This document shows positions 54,501 through 63,691 of a DNA stretch of 64,000 bases, in pieces. The position numbers and the translations under genes were made by a program. The notes beneath the pieces were generated by a model, which saw only the letters and a program-made list of their open reading frames with translations, searched no databases and had not been told where the DNA came from. Origin of the DNA: an uncultured Porphyromonadaceae bacterium (lineage in GTDB: Bacteria; Bacteroidota; Bacteroidia; Bacteroidales; Muribaculaceae); NCBI GenBank assembly GCA_902495245.1, contig CABUWI010000003.1, forward strand, positions 62,001-126,000, given 5' to 3'. Each line of letters starts with the position of its first letter. Position 1 is the stretch's first letter.

Positions 54501-56078
54501 ATGACTTACGAATATGATTATCTTGTGATAGGTTCCGGAATTGCCGGAATGAGTTTCGCACTGAAAGTCGCCGACAAAGGCCGGGTGGCTCTGGTTTGCA
54601 AATCAACTCTCGATGAGGCTAATACGGCTCTGGCCCAGGGCGGCGTGGCCTCCGTTACGAATCTTGAAGTCGACAACTTCGACAAGCACATTGAAGACAC
54701 GATGATTGCCGGCGACTGGCTCAGCGACCCCGCAGCAGTGCGCAAGGTCGTAACCGAAGCGCCCGCACAGATTCGCGAACTGGTGGGGTGGGGCGTCGGT
54801 TTCGACAAGAAGGAGAACGGCGACTATGACCTCCACCGCGAGGGAGGACACAGCGAGTTCCGCATTCTCCACCATGCCGACAACACCGGCTATGAAATTC
54901 AGCAACGGCTCATCGAGCAGGTGCGCCGCCACCCGAACATCGACATTTTCGAGAACCACTTCGCAATTGAAATCATCACCCAGCACCATCTGGGCCGCAT
55001 CGTGACCCGACGCACGCCCGACATCACCTGCTATGGCGCCTACGTTCTCGACGAGGCCACGGGCAAGGTCGACAAATTCCTGTCGAAGGTTACACTCATG
55101 GCCACCGGCGGCGTCGGGGCCGTCTATCAGACAACCACCAATCCTCTTGTCGCCACCGGCGACGGCATCGCCATGGTCTATCGCGCAAAGGGCACCGTCA
55201 AGGACATGGAGTTCATTCAGTTCCACCCGACGGCTTTTTTCCACCCCGGCGACCGCCCGAACTTTCTCATCACCGAGGCCATGCGCGGCTATGGCGCCGT
55301 GCTGCGCAACGGCAATGGCGAGGAGTTCATGCACAAGTATGATCCGCGCCTCTCGCTCGCCCCGCGCGACATCGTTGCCCGTGCAATCGACTCGGAAATG
55401 AAACTCCTGGGTCACGACCACGTCTATCTCGACGTTACCCACAAAGACCCCGAGGAGACGAAAAAGCACTTCCCGAACATCTATAAGCACTGTCTGGAGT
55501 GTGGCGTCGACATCACAAAAGACTATATCCCCGTCGCTCCGGCCGCCCACTATCTCTGCGGCGGCATCAAGGTCGACACCAACGGCGAGTCGAGCATCAA
55601 GCGACTCTATGCCGTGGGCGAGTGCAGCTGCACGGGCCTGCACGGCGGCAACCGTCTGGCGTCTAACTCGCTCATCGAGGCCGTGGTCTACGCCGATGCG
55701 GCCGCCAAGCATGCGTCGGCCTGCATTGACGGCTATGACCTGCGCCGCGACGTGCCCGACTGGAACGACGAAGGCACGCGCCACCCCGAGGAGATGGTGC
55801 TCATAACCCAGAGCATCAAGGAGGTGAACCAGATTATGGGCACCTACGTCGGCATCGTGCGCAGCAACCTGCGCCTCGACCGCGCCTGGAACCGCCTCGA
55901 CATTCTCTACGAGGAGACCGAGAAGCTCTTCAAGAGCTCGCATGCCAGCCGAGCAATCTGCGAGCTGCGCAACATAATCAACGTCGGCTACCTCATCATG
56001 CGCCAGGCCCGCGAGCGCAAGGAGAGCCGCGGCCTGCACTACACTCTCGACTATCCGCCTGTAAAGAAAGATAAATGA
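54501..56078 (+). CDS. nadB: L-aspartate oxidase
   Basis: Flavoenzyme that oxidises aspartate to iminoaspartate, the first step of NAD synthesis; in anaerobes fumarate is the acceptor. The 525-residue protein has the FAD motif VIGSGIAGMSFA at about 8-19, ALAQGGVA, then EFIQFHPTAFF, AMRGYGAVLRN and CTGLHGGNRLASNSL near the C-terminal FAD site. I chose the ATG at 54501 because the upstream in-frame start overlaps the promoter box. nadA and nadC are not in the window. Confidence 0.95.
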   Translation: MTYEYDYLVIGSGIAGMSFALKVADKGRVALVCKSTLDEANTALAQGGVASVTNLEVDNFDKHIEDTMIAGDWLSDPAAVRKVVTEAPAQIRELVGWGVGFDKKENGDYDLHREGGHSEFRILHHADNTGYEIQQRLIEQVRRHPNIDIFENHFAIEIITQHHLGRIVTRRTPDITCYGAYVLDEATGKVDKFLSKVTLMATGGVGAVYQTTTNPLVATGDGIAMVYRAKGTVKDMEFIQFHPTAFFHPGDRPNFLITEAMRGYGAVLRNGNGEEFMHKYDPRLSLAPRDIVARAIDSEMKLLGHDHVYLDVTHKDPEETKKHFPNIYKHCLECGVDITKDYIPVAPAAHYLCGGIKVDTNGESSIKRLYAVGECSCTGLHGGNRLASNSLIEAVVYADAAAKHASACIDGYDLRRDVPDWNDEGTRHPEEMVLITQSIKEVNQIMGTYVGIVRSNLRLDRAWNRLDILYEETEKLFKSSHASRAICELRNIINVGYLIMRQARERKESRGLHYTLDYPPVKKDK

Positions 56079-56088
56079 CCAAAAACAA

Positions 56089-56724
56089 ATGACAAAGCGC
56101 ATTGCCGGCATATTGCTCATGTCCGTGCTCCGGTTCTTCGCGCCCGGCTTCGAGGCTGCGGCGCAAGAGTCGGGCGGCGGCATGGTCGTGAAGCCGGCAT
56201 ACGTGCGCGGAACTTACACCGAGGTCGACGAAGCCGGCGACACGGCCTATCACATCGTGCTCATGCCGATTACCTGCTTCCCCGAGTGGAAATTCAAAGA
56301 CAAGAAGGAAGAGGAGTTCTACTGGCGCACCGTGCGCGACGTCAAGAAGGCGCTGCCTTATGCCAAGCTGATTCACCGGGCGCTGACCGAGACCTACGAA
56401 TATATAGAGACGCTGCCCGACACCAAGACGCGCGAAAAGCATCTGAAGGAGATGGAAGGCGCCGTGTTCAAGCAGTACAAGCCCGTGCTCAAGAAGTTTA
56501 CGCGCAGCCAGGCAAATCTGCTCGTCAAGCTGATTCAGCGCGAAACCAACCAGAGCGGCTATGAGATAGTCAAGGCGTTTCTCGGAAGTTTCCGCGCCTC
56601 GTTCTGGCAGGGGTTCGGAAAATTGTTCGGCGTCAGCCTTAAAGGAAAGTATCAACCCGACAAGGACCGCCACGACGCAATCATCGAGCGCGTCTGTGTG
56701 GCAGTGGAAGAAGGTCGACTCTGA
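56089..56724 (+). CDS. DUF4294 domain protein
   Basis: A 211-residue exported protein: signal-like N-terminus (about 1-23, ending EAAAQ), then DUF4294 (about 60-195), visible in the conserved EEFYWRTVRDVKKALPYAKL and IQRETNQSGYEIVKAFLGSF. The family is Bacteroidota-specific and of unknown role. It starts 10 bases after nadB and is followed by a MATE gene after 14 bases, so it is likely in the same transcript. Confidence 0.88.
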   Translation: MTKRIAGILLMSVLRFFAPGFEAAAQESGGGMVVKPAYVRGTYTEVDEAGDTAYHIVLMPITCFPEWKFKDKKEEEFYWRTVRDVKKALPYAKLIHRALTETYEYIETLPDTKTREKHLKEMEGAVFKQYKPVLKKFTRSQANLLVKLIQRETNQSGYEIVKAFLGSFRASFWQGFGKLFGVSLKGKYQPDKDRHDAIIERVCVAVEEGRL

Positions 56725-56738
56725 CCGTCATTTTCATC

Positions 56739-58076
56739 ATGCAATTCAGCAGTTACTTACAGTATTATAAGCAGATTGCCCGCCTCGGCCTGCCCATTGT
56801 CGTGGGGCAGGCGGGCATGATTATTGTCGGTTTTGCCGACAACATCATGGTGGGCCGCTATACGACCGAGGCGCTCTCTTCGGCCTCGTTCGTCAACAAT
56901 CTGTTCAACATGGCGTCGTTGGCCTGCATGGGATTCACCTACGGCATAACGCCGCTGGCGGGCGCGCTTTTTGCCCGCGGCGAAGAGGAAAAAATTGGCT
57001 CAACCATGCGCAACGCGCTGCTCATAAACGTGGTCTACACGCTGTTGATAACGGCCGTCATGACCGCAATTTATTTCAATCTCGACCTGTTGGGCCAGCC
57101 CGCCGAGCTGATGCCGCTGATAAAGCCATACTATGTGCTCTATCTTTGCGGACTGCTGCCCATGACGCTGTATAACATCTGGGCGCAGTGCTCCTATGGC
57201 ATGCGCGGCACGCAGATGCCCATGTGGATTATTCTCGGGGCAAATCTGTTGAATGTCTGCGGCAATTATCTGCTCATCTACGGCAAATTCGGCTGCCCCG
57301 AGCTGGGGCTGTTCGGCGCCGGCGTAGCCACGCTTGCCGCCCGCGTGTTCACGGCCGTGGTCATCATTGCCATCTTCATGACCCGGCGCCGCTATGCCCG
57401 CGTGCGTGCCGGCTTCAGGTCGGCTTCGCCGAGCCCCGGCAGTCTGCTTTTGCTTGGCCGCACGTCGCTGCCGGTGTCGCTGCAGCTGCTGTTTGAAACG
57501 GCCGCATTTTCCGGCGCCGCAATCTTTGTGGGCTGGCTCGGCGCAATCGAGCTGGCCGCCTTTCAGGTCATGGTCATCATAGGCACGCTCGGCTTTTGCT
57601 TCTACTACAGTCTCGGCTCGGCCACGTCGGTGCTCGTGGCCAATGCTGCCGGCCGCGGCGACCGCCACGCCATGCGCCGCATCGGCTTTGCCGGTTACCA
57701 TCTGACGCTGCTCATGGCGCTGACGGCCTCGCTTGCGTTTATCTTTTTCGGCCGCACGTTCATCGAGATTTTCACCCCCGACCCGGCGGTGATTGCCGTG
57801 GCTCTCGGCCTCATTCCGCCGCTCATATGCTATCAGCTCGGCGATGCGACGCAGGTAAACTTCGCCAATGCCCTGCGCGGCACGTCGAAAGTCATGCCGA
57901 TGCTGTGGATTGCCTTTGTCAGCTACGTCTGCGTCGGCCTGCCGTCGACCTGGCTCATCGGCATCAGGCTCGGCTTCGGCATAGTGGGCATCTTCTACAG
58001 TTTCTCTGTGAGCCTGTTTCTCGCCGGCTGGCTTTTCCTCACGTTTTTCATGAAATATACGCGTTCTCGTGAATAA
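56739..58076 (+). CDS. MATE-family efflux transporter
   Basis: A 445-residue inner-membrane cation/drug antiporter with about 12 helices arranged as two homologous halves. The N-terminal LGLPIVVGQAGMIIVGFADNIMVG is typical of the family. The substrate is not predictable. Its last 8 bases overlap the GTG start of the following lipoprotein gene. Confidence 0.93.
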   Translation: MQFSSYLQYYKQIARLGLPIVVGQAGMIIVGFADNIMVGRYTTEALSSASFVNNLFNMASLACMGFTYGITPLAGALFARGEEEKIGSTMRNALLINVVYTLLITAVMTAIYFNLDLLGQPAELMPLIKPYYVLYLCGLLPMTLYNIWAQCSYGMRGTQMPMWIILGANLLNVCGNYLLIYGKFGCPELGLFGAGVATLAARVFTAVVIIAIFMTRRRYARVRAGFRSASPSPGSLLLLGRTSLPVSLQLLFETAAFSGAAIFVGWLGAIELAAFQVMVIIGTLGFCFYYSLGSATSVLVANAAGRGDRHAMRRIGFAGYHLTLLMALTASLAFIFFGRTFIEIFTPDPAVIAVALGLIPPLICYQLGDATQVNFANALRGTSKVMPMLWIAFVSYVCVGLPSTWLIGIRLGFGIVGIFYSFSVSLFLAGWLFLTFFMKYTRSRE

Positions 58077-60048
58077 GTTACACTATCTTCTTCCCGGCTG
58101 CGTCGCCGCGTGTCTGCTTGCCGCCTGCGCGAGCATCGGACGCCCCGACGGCGGTCCGCGCGACACGGAGCCGCCGCGCTACGTGCGCTCAACTCCCGCG
58201 CCAGGCACCACGGGTTTCTCAGGCAACAAAATCTCCATTTTCTTCGACGAGAACGTGCAGCTTGACGACCCCGGCTCGAAAGTGGCGATTTCGCCCACCC
58301 AGCTCCAGCAGCCCACGCTCTTTGCCAACGGGCGCCGTGTCGACATCACCCTGCGCGACTCTATTCTGCCAGACGCTACCTATACGATTGACCTTGCCGA
58401 CGCCGTCAAAGACCTCAACGAGGGCAACGTGCTCGACGGCTTCGCCATCGACTTCTCGACCGGCGCGGACATCGACACGCTCGCCATCTCCGGAATGGTT
58501 CTGCAGGCACGCAATCTCGAGCCGGCCCAGGGCATGCTTGTGGGCGTATATACCGGCGGCGCCGATTCGTGCATCACAACGCGCAGGCTCGAACGCATTG
58601 CCCGCACCAATCAGCTCGGCCAGTTCACAGTGCGCAATCTCAAGCCGGGCAGCTATCAGATTTTTGCCCTGAACGACCTGAACCGCGACTACCATTGGGA
58701 CCGCACGGAAGACGTGGCCTTTTTCGACACGCTCATCTCGCCTGCTACAGAACTGATTACCGTTACCGACACCGTGGCGCCCGATTCAACGGTTGAGCGT
58801 CCGGCAACCCGTTTTCTCCCCGACAATGTGCTGCTCACATGGTTCAACGAAGATTATCGTCCGCAATATCTGAAGGCATATAAGCGCGACGTGCGCAACA
58901 TTATCCGCCTCGAGCAGAACGCGCCGGTCGACTCCCTGCCGCAGCTCACGGTGGTGCAGACCGACGGTTCCGGGCCGATACGTCGTCCTCTGCTCGACGC
59001 GGCTCTGCTGAGCCGCACCGCCGGAGGCGACACGCTGGAATACTGGCTGCGCGACTCGGCGCTGATTGCCTCCGACACCCTGCTCGTCGAGACGCGCTAT
59101 CGCCGTGTCGACTCGCTCGACAATCTTGTCTGGGCCACCGACACGCTCAAGTTCAACATGCGCGGCCGCAAGGGTAAGGACGCGCCCAAATTCGCGCGCA
59201 CACTTCAGGAGCGCATTGACTCGGTGCTGGCCAAGTCAGACACCGCCCGCATCGACACGTTCGCCCTGATGCAGCCGCGCATGTGGCTGAACATGCAGCT
59301 CAGTTCGTCGACTCAGGATATTAACCGCCCGCTCTATGTCAGCGTCAACCGTCCGGTCGACAGCATTCCTGCCTCTGTCGGCATACGCCTCGAATATATG
59401 CCCGATTCCGTCTGGACGTTAGTCGAGCCGCAGCCGCGTCTTGTTCCGGCCGACACCGTATCGCACATGCGCTTTGTCATCGACCAAAAGTGGATTCCGG
59501 GCGGAAAATATCGTCTCGCGGTCGATTCGATGGCCGTTAGCGATATATACGGCTATTACACCCGTCCCGACTCGCTTGACTTCACCGTGCGCAAGACCGA
59601 AGACTATTCTACCGTCTTTTTCAACGTCAGCGGCGTGCCCGATTCGGTCAGCGCCATAGTGGAACTGCTCAACGACAGCGACACGCCGGTGCGCACGGCT
59701 CCAGTCAGCAATGGCACGGCAACGTTCGACTTCCTGTTGCCCGCAACCTACTATGCGCGTCTTTTTCTTGACCGCGACGGCGATGGCCGCTGGACCAACG
59801 GCGACCTGCGCATGCGCCGCCAGCCCGAAGAGGTCTATTATTTCTCCAAGAAGCTGGTGCTGAAAAAGAACTGGGACCGCAACGAGCAGTGGGACATCAA
59901 TGCCCTTTCGGTCGAGCTTCAGAAGCCGCTCGAAATCAAGACAAACAAACCGAAGCCCAAAGCGGGCGAGACGCCGCCGACCTCAGCCGACGATGAAGAC
60001 GAAGACGACTCCGGCGAGTTCGGAACCGGGCTTAACAACTACCGATAG
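58069..60048 (+). CDS. Ig-like domain lipoprotein
   Basis: A 659-residue predicted lipoprotein (lipobox LLAAC, Cys at 20), starting with GRPDGGPRDTEPP, the typical entry of Bacteroidota Ig-like (Big_5) domain proteins. A Big_5 domain lies at about 38-130 (GNKISIFFDENVQLDD), a carboxypeptidase-regulatory-like strand region at about 140-215, then further beta-rich domains, and an acidic Glu/Asp tail near 640-655. Its role is unknown; it may be a surface or periplasmic scaffold. The start is a GTG overlapping the MATE gene by 8 bp. Confidence 0.88.
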   Translation: MNKLHYLLPGCVAACLLAACASIGRPDGGPRDTEPPRYVRSTPAPGTTGFSGNKISIFFDENVQLDDPGSKVAISPTQLQQPTLFANGRRVDITLRDSILPDATYTIDLADAVKDLNEGNVLDGFAIDFSTGADIDTLAISGMVLQARNLEPAQGMLVGVYTGGADSCITTRRLERIARTNQLGQFTVRNLKPGSYQIFALNDLNRDYHWDRTEDVAFFDTLISPATELITVTDTVAPDSTVERPATRFLPDNVLLTWFNEDYRPQYLKAYKRDVRNIIRLEQNAPVDSLPQLTVVQTDGSGPIRRPLLDAALLSRTAGGDTLEYWLRDSALIASDTLLVETRYRRVDSLDNLVWATDTLKFNMRGRKGKDAPKFARTLQERIDSVLAKSDTARIDTFALMQPRMWLNMQLSSSTQDINRPLYVSVNRPVDSIPASVGIRLEYMPDSVWTLVEPQPRLVPADTVSHMRFVIDQKWIPGGKYRLAVDSMAVSDIYGYYTRPDSLDFTVRKTEDYSTVFFNVSGVPDSVSAIVELLNDSDTPVRTAPVSNGTATFDFLLPATYYARLFLDRDGDGRWTNGDLRMRRQPEEVYYFSKKLVLKKNWDRNEQWDINALSVELQKPLEIKTNKPKPKAGETPPTSADDEDEDDSGEFGTGLNNYR

Positions 60049-60053
60049 AAACG

Positions 60054-61202
60054 ATGGAAAATTTTGATTTTTGCACCCCGACCGACTACGTCTTCGGTCG
60101 CGGAGTCGAAGAACGCGCGGGCGAGCTCACCGCCGCCCGTATTGGCCGCAAGGTCATGCTCTGCTATGGCGGTTCTTCCGCCCTCAAATCCGGATTGCTC
60201 GACCGCGTGCGCCGCTCGCTGGACGCTGCGGGCGTTGAGTTCGTCGAGCTGGGCGGCATCAAACCCAATCCGACCGACGACCGCGTGTATGAGGGCATTC
60301 GCATCTGCCGGCGCGAGGGCGTCGAAGGCCTCCTTGCCGTCGGCGGCGGCTCGGTCATCGACACGGCCAAGGCCATTGCCGGCGGTGTGCCCTACGACGG
60401 CGACTTCTGGGACTTCTGGGCCGGCAAGGCCGTCATGGAGCGCGCTCTGCCGGTGGGCACGGTGCTCACCATTGCCGCCGCCGGCAGCGAAGGCTCCGGC
60501 AATTCGGTCATAACGAAGATTGACGGCGGCAAGAAAGTGTCGCTGCGCACCAATGTGCTCCGTCCGCGCTTTTCGCTGCTCAACCCCGAGCTGACCGAAA
60601 CGCTGCCGCCCTATCAGACCGCCTGCGGCATCGTCGACATGATGGCCCACATAATGGAGCGCTACTTCTCCAACACGCCCGACTGCGACCTGACCGACCG
60701 TCTCTGCGAGGGCGCCCTCAAGGCCATCATTGACACGGCCCCGCGCGTCATGGCTGATCCTGCCGACTATCAGGCGCGGGCCAACATCATGTGGGCCGGC
60801 ACGATTGCCCATAACGGCATCTGCGGCGTCGGCCGTCAGGAAGACTGGACCTCTCACGCCATGGAGCACGAGCTTTCGGCCCTCTACGGCGTTGCCCATG
60901 GCGCCGGCCTCTCCGTTGTCTTTCCCGTGTGGCTCAGCTGGTGCGCGCAGTTCAACTCCGCCAAGATCGAACAGTTCGGCCGCCGTGTGTTCGGCGTCGA
61001 ATCGGCCGCCGAAGCCATTGCCGCATTAAAACGCTTCAACTCGTCGCTCGGCATGCCCGTAACGCTCGCCGAGCTCGGAATTCCCGACCCCGACATCGAC
61101 CTGCTCGTGCGCAAGCTCCACGAAACCAAAGGCGCCCTCATCGGCAACTTCGTCCCCTCCGACGCCACCGCCTCCGCCGCCATCTACCGCCTCATGCTCT
61201 AA
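60054..61202 (+). CDS. Iron-containing alcohol dehydrogenase
   Basis: A 382-residue group III dehydrogenase like butanol dehydrogenase/YqhD. The NAD(P) motif is GGGSVIDTAKAIAGG (about 97-111); the metal ligands are an Asp in CGIVDMMAH and His residues in DMMAHIME, SHAMEHELSALYGVAHGAGLS-type segments (about 190-290). It reduces aldehydes to alcohols during fermentation; the substrate is unknown. It begins 5 bases after the lipoprotein gene and is the last gene before a repeat-rich gap. Confidence 0.93.
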   Translation: MENFDFCTPTDYVFGRGVEERAGELTAARIGRKVMLCYGGSSALKSGLLDRVRRSLDAAGVEFVELGGIKPNPTDDRVYEGIRICRREGVEGLLAVGGGSVIDTAKAIAGGVPYDGDFWDFWAGKAVMERALPVGTVLTIAAAGSEGSGNSVITKIDGGKKVSLRTNVLRPRFSLLNPELTETLPPYQTACGIVDMMAHIMERYFSNTPDCDLTDRLCEGALKAIIDTAPRVMADPADYQARANIMWAGTIAHNGICGVGRQEDWTSHAMEHELSALYGVAHGAGLSVVFPVWLSWCAQFNSAKIEQFGRRVFGVESAAEAIAALKRFNSSLGMPVTLAELGIPDPDIDLLVRKLHETKGALIGNFVPSDATASAAIYRLML

Positions 61203-61256
61203 CACAATCCGCCGCAATCCCGGCCAGGGAATGAAAAAGCCACCGCGCCCGCAGAT

Positions 61257-61364
61257 TGCCCGCAGGGCATAATCTTTACGTTAACCCCGTCATGGAGCGG
61301 AGCGACTTGGCGGGGTAGCTGACCGTTCCCTCCCTAATGTTGCCCGTCAGGGCATCATCTAATT
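61257..61364 (+). repeat. Type-B repeat copy 2
   Basis: Same element as at 45594-45704: gcccgcagggc, ataatctttacgttaa, stem ccccgtca/tggcgggg, then cctaatgttgcccgtcagggc and catcatctaatt. It faces an inverted copy at 61544-61646 across a transposase scrap. Confidence 0.9.
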
Positions 61365-61398
61365 TGCGAGAGTCCGAACCTTTCGCTAACATTGCCTC

Positions 61399-61461
61399 GT
61401 GAGCCATACGTTTCTGTTATATCACATCGTGATTTCGACTAAAGAATGGCGACCGGTGCTG
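61399..61461 (+). pseudogene. 5' remnant of an IS200/REP-associated Y1 transposase
   Basis: From a GTG start the frame reads MSHTFLLYHIVISTKEWRPV, the characteristic N-terminus of Y1 (HUH) transposases of the IS200/REP-associated type (compare the family pattern LYHIVFSTKxRxPVL). Similarity then stops: the HUH and tyrosine motifs are missing and the DNA to 61540 shows no intact continuation. It sits between two inverted type-B repeats. The 61203-62160 gap otherwise holds repeats and an orphan promoter. Confidence 0.7.
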
Positions 61462-61543
61462 ACAATATGCTCGTGGCCCAGGGAGTGCAGGCAGATGTCC
61501 CGTCTATGATGGCGATAATGGCATATTTGCGCAAAGAAGGTAG

Positions 61544-61646
61544 ATGATGCCCTTCGGGCAACGCGATGAGGGGGAGTTCCGCCACCCCGCCAAGTCGCTC
61601 CGCTCCATGACGGGGTTAACGTAAAGACCATGCCCTTCGGGCAATA
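61544..61646 (-). repeat. Type-B repeat copy 3 (inverted)
   Basis: Reverse-oriented type-B element: gcccttcgggc hairpin, ccaccccgccaagtcgctcc, catgacggggttaacgtaaa, closing gcccttcgggc hairpin. The closing hairpins have different loops from copies 1, 2 and 4 but the same stems. Confidence 0.9.
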
Positions 61647-61680
61647 TATATGCACTTTAACGTACGTACTGCAAATTATT

Positions 61681-61710
61681 TTTGGATTTTGGAAATTTTT
61701 GCTAACTTTG
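61681..61710 (+). promoter_or_regulatory. Orphan Bacteroidota-type promoter
   Basis: TTTG (61681-61684) and TAACTTTG (61703-61710) with an 18-base spacer. No gene starts within the next 380 bases on this strand; the nearest is at 62098 or 62161. From 61711 to 62097 I see no recognisable gene on either strand. Confidence 0.6.
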
Positions 61711-62160
61711 CGGTTGCAGACTGACTTGCAGAAGCCTCGGTCCGGGGTCAAGCGGGTTGGGTTGCAGAAAAGACATAATTTGAAAAGCGTTTATCCGCGC
61801 TGATTCTTGACTGTCAGAAATTCTCGCAAAATTTCATATTCATGTCAAGGGTTGAGCAACGGTAGATGCCCGTGGATATGTAATATCATGCTTTCGGCCT
61901 GATGTCTTGTGAAAGACATGGTCGGACGCATCGGTTGCATATACGAGCGTGGGCTTCTGCGTTGCCGTCCGACATGAATAGGGCAATGCGAGAAGCCTCT
62001 GACAGTAGGACGGTAACAGATACAGATTCCTACGCTTTTTCTTTGTAAACCAATCAATTCTGGCTTGTATGGGAGTCGGTGAGCCGCACTTAGAAGTATG
62101 AAAAACAACAGACATTCAATTCATTTGATGCGGGCTGTTTTCTCGCTGATTTCTACGACC

Positions 62161-63279
62161 ATGTTCGGAAAATTATCGAATCACCGCTACGGCATCACGC
62201 TATGTCTCGGACTGATTATCATGTTAAGCTCATGCGAGCGAAACGTGGAAAAACCGGCCGAAGGTCAAGAGAACTCCGAAATCGCACTGTACTACAATTA
62301 TGGCCTAAAGCCTGAAATGCTCGTAGTTGCGACAGACAGTTTCTATATCAATACAGAACCGCAATCGCGTTTCAGTGGCAAAAATGAAATTATAACCTAC
62401 AAAGGTATCGAAAATTTCGAGATGGGAGTAGATGACTTCCGTGGCGCTCGCATTCATAAAGGCGACACCCTTGAAATAGTGGGCGGGTTTGCTCGCAATG
62501 TCTTGAAAAACGGCAAAAATCAGGATTTCATTCAGGTGCGACAGCTTAAAAACGGGCAGGTCGTAGCCAACGGCTGGAACTGTTTCGGGATAAGTAATAC
62601 CGCTCCTGTAGACAACTCTTGGACTGCAATATTTTCAAGCAATGCGCAAGAGAGAATGGTAAACATGATGACGCTTATCGTTTGCGCACTTGCCGCACTT
62701 GCGGTTTACTTTTTATGGCTGCTTATATATTGGCTGATTGTTGCTAAAATTAAAGACGACGAATGTTTTTGGAAATATAAACGTATTGTATCAAGACCAT
62801 TATTCTATTTAGCATCCATATTCATGGGACTATTATATTTCCTGATAGATTTCAGCAAACCTCTGTCTTACTCTTTGCGCTTTAATCCTGACATATTCGC
62901 AACATGGAGCGAACAACCGCTGTGCGTCAAATTGTTTCCCATTGTCTTTGCCATATGGATTGTGCTGGCAATAATAATGCTCGTGGAAATGATTATAAAG
63001 TTCCGAACCATATGGCTGGTAATCTATTACCCCGGTAAAATCGCTATCGGTTTGCTTATAGTAGCTGCAGTAATCATGGCAAGCTGGCTTATCTATATCA
63101 TTTTCCCGACAGTGATAGCTTTTGTATGGGTGTCGTTATTCGGCAAAGCTGATGACTATACCGGAGGGGCATTATCAGGGCGAGGCAAACGGCAGGTAAT
63201 TGGCTATCATAATGGCGCGCCGGTATATGAGGGCTCCGGAATGACAGTAACAAGTCAGTCTGCCGGCAAATACGATTAA
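62161..63279 (+). CDS. Hypothetical lipoprotein-like membrane protein
   Basis: I do not recognise this gene. From ATG 62161 the 372-residue product begins with a lipoprotein signal (LGLIIMLSSC, Cys near 25). An extracytoplasmic domain of about 120 residues follows (with IHKGDTLEIVGGFARNVL, SH3-like), then four hydrophobic helices (about 170-195, 215-230, 262-280, 298-325) and a hydrophilic tail. An earlier ATG at 62098 is in frame but puts the lipobox too far in. Composition is more AT-rich than the operons before it. It lies between repeat clusters, so lateral origin is possible. Confidence 0.7.
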   Translation: MFGKLSNHRYGITLCLGLIIMLSSCERNVEKPAEGQENSEIALYYNYGLKPEMLVVATDSFYINTEPQSRFSGKNEIITYKGIENFEMGVDDFRGARIHKGDTLEIVGGFARNVLKNGKNQDFIQVRQLKNGQVVANGWNCFGISNTAPVDNSWTAIFSSNAQERMVNMMTLIVCALAALAVYFLWLLIYWLIVAKIKDDECFWKYKRIVSRPLFYLASIFMGLLYFLIDFSKPLSYSLRFNPDIFATWSEQPLCVKLFPIVFAIWIVLAIIMLVEMIIKFRTIWLVIYYPGKIAIGLLIVAAVIMASWLIYIIFPTVIAFVWVSLFGKADDYTGGALSGRGKRQVIGYHNGAPVYEGSGMTVTSQSAGKYD

Positions 63280-63281
63280 AT

Positions 63282-63300
63282 CTCTTATTCAAGATAAGAG
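63282..63300 (+). other. Hairpin after the hypothetical membrane protein
   Basis: A perfect 7-bp stem, ctcttat / ataagag, with a 5-base loop directly after the stop codon. There is no T run, so terminator function is uncertain. Confidence 0.5.
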
Positions 63301-63390
63301 TCCATGTTGAGTAATTAACTCTCTACACGCCGACGTTTATAATTTATATGCGGATGCACGAGTCGTGCAATGTCGCTAACTTAAGAGATT

Positions 63391-63427
63391 GTTGCAAAAA
63401 TGTCCTATTCTTGGCCGTTTTTGCAAC
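63391..63427. repeat. 10-bp inverted repeat
   Basis: gttgcaaaaa (63391-63400) and tttttgcaac (63418-63427), perfect arms around 17 bases; weaker pairing continues outside. It may be a hairpin or the joined ends of a lost element. Confidence 0.6.
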
Positions 63428-63528
63428 ACCCTCTTTTGAGTGCCCGCGCTATCAGAGCGACGTATGCTGTAGTATAGATAGTTGTGATAGACGCGCGAGC
63501 CATGCAATGCGGTTCAAATAAGGTCGTT

Positions 63529-63633
63529 AATGCCCGCAGGGCATAATCTTTACGTTAACCCCGTCATGGCGCGCAGCGCCTTGGCGGGGTAGCTGAACGT
63601 CCCACCCTAATGTTGCCCGTCAGGGCATAATCT
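63529..63633 (+). repeat. Type-B repeat copy 4
   Basis: gcccgcagggc, ataatctttacgttaa, ccccgtcatggcgcgcagcg, cttggcgggg, closing gcccgtcagggc. It is preceded, as in copy 1, by the word gcaatgcggttcaaata (about 63505-63521). Confidence 0.9.
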
Positions 63634-63691
63634 GTCTTCTTCGCGCAAAGATGCCCATATTTTGGGTAGTTGATTCGTTGGCCGAAACGGC

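Noticed and set aside
54603..56183. 526-codon minus-strand frame opposite nadB
   Set aside because: NadB motifs are complete on the plus strand.
61422..61751. Minus-strand frame of 109 codons with an HEHIV string resembling an HUH motif
   Set aside because: It crosses a type-B repeat and the promoter box; the string is more likely chance opposite the transposase scrap.
61840..62115. Minus-strand frames of about 90 codons
   Set aside because: I recognise no family, and two overlapping frames are open at once, which suggests non-coding or decayed DNA.
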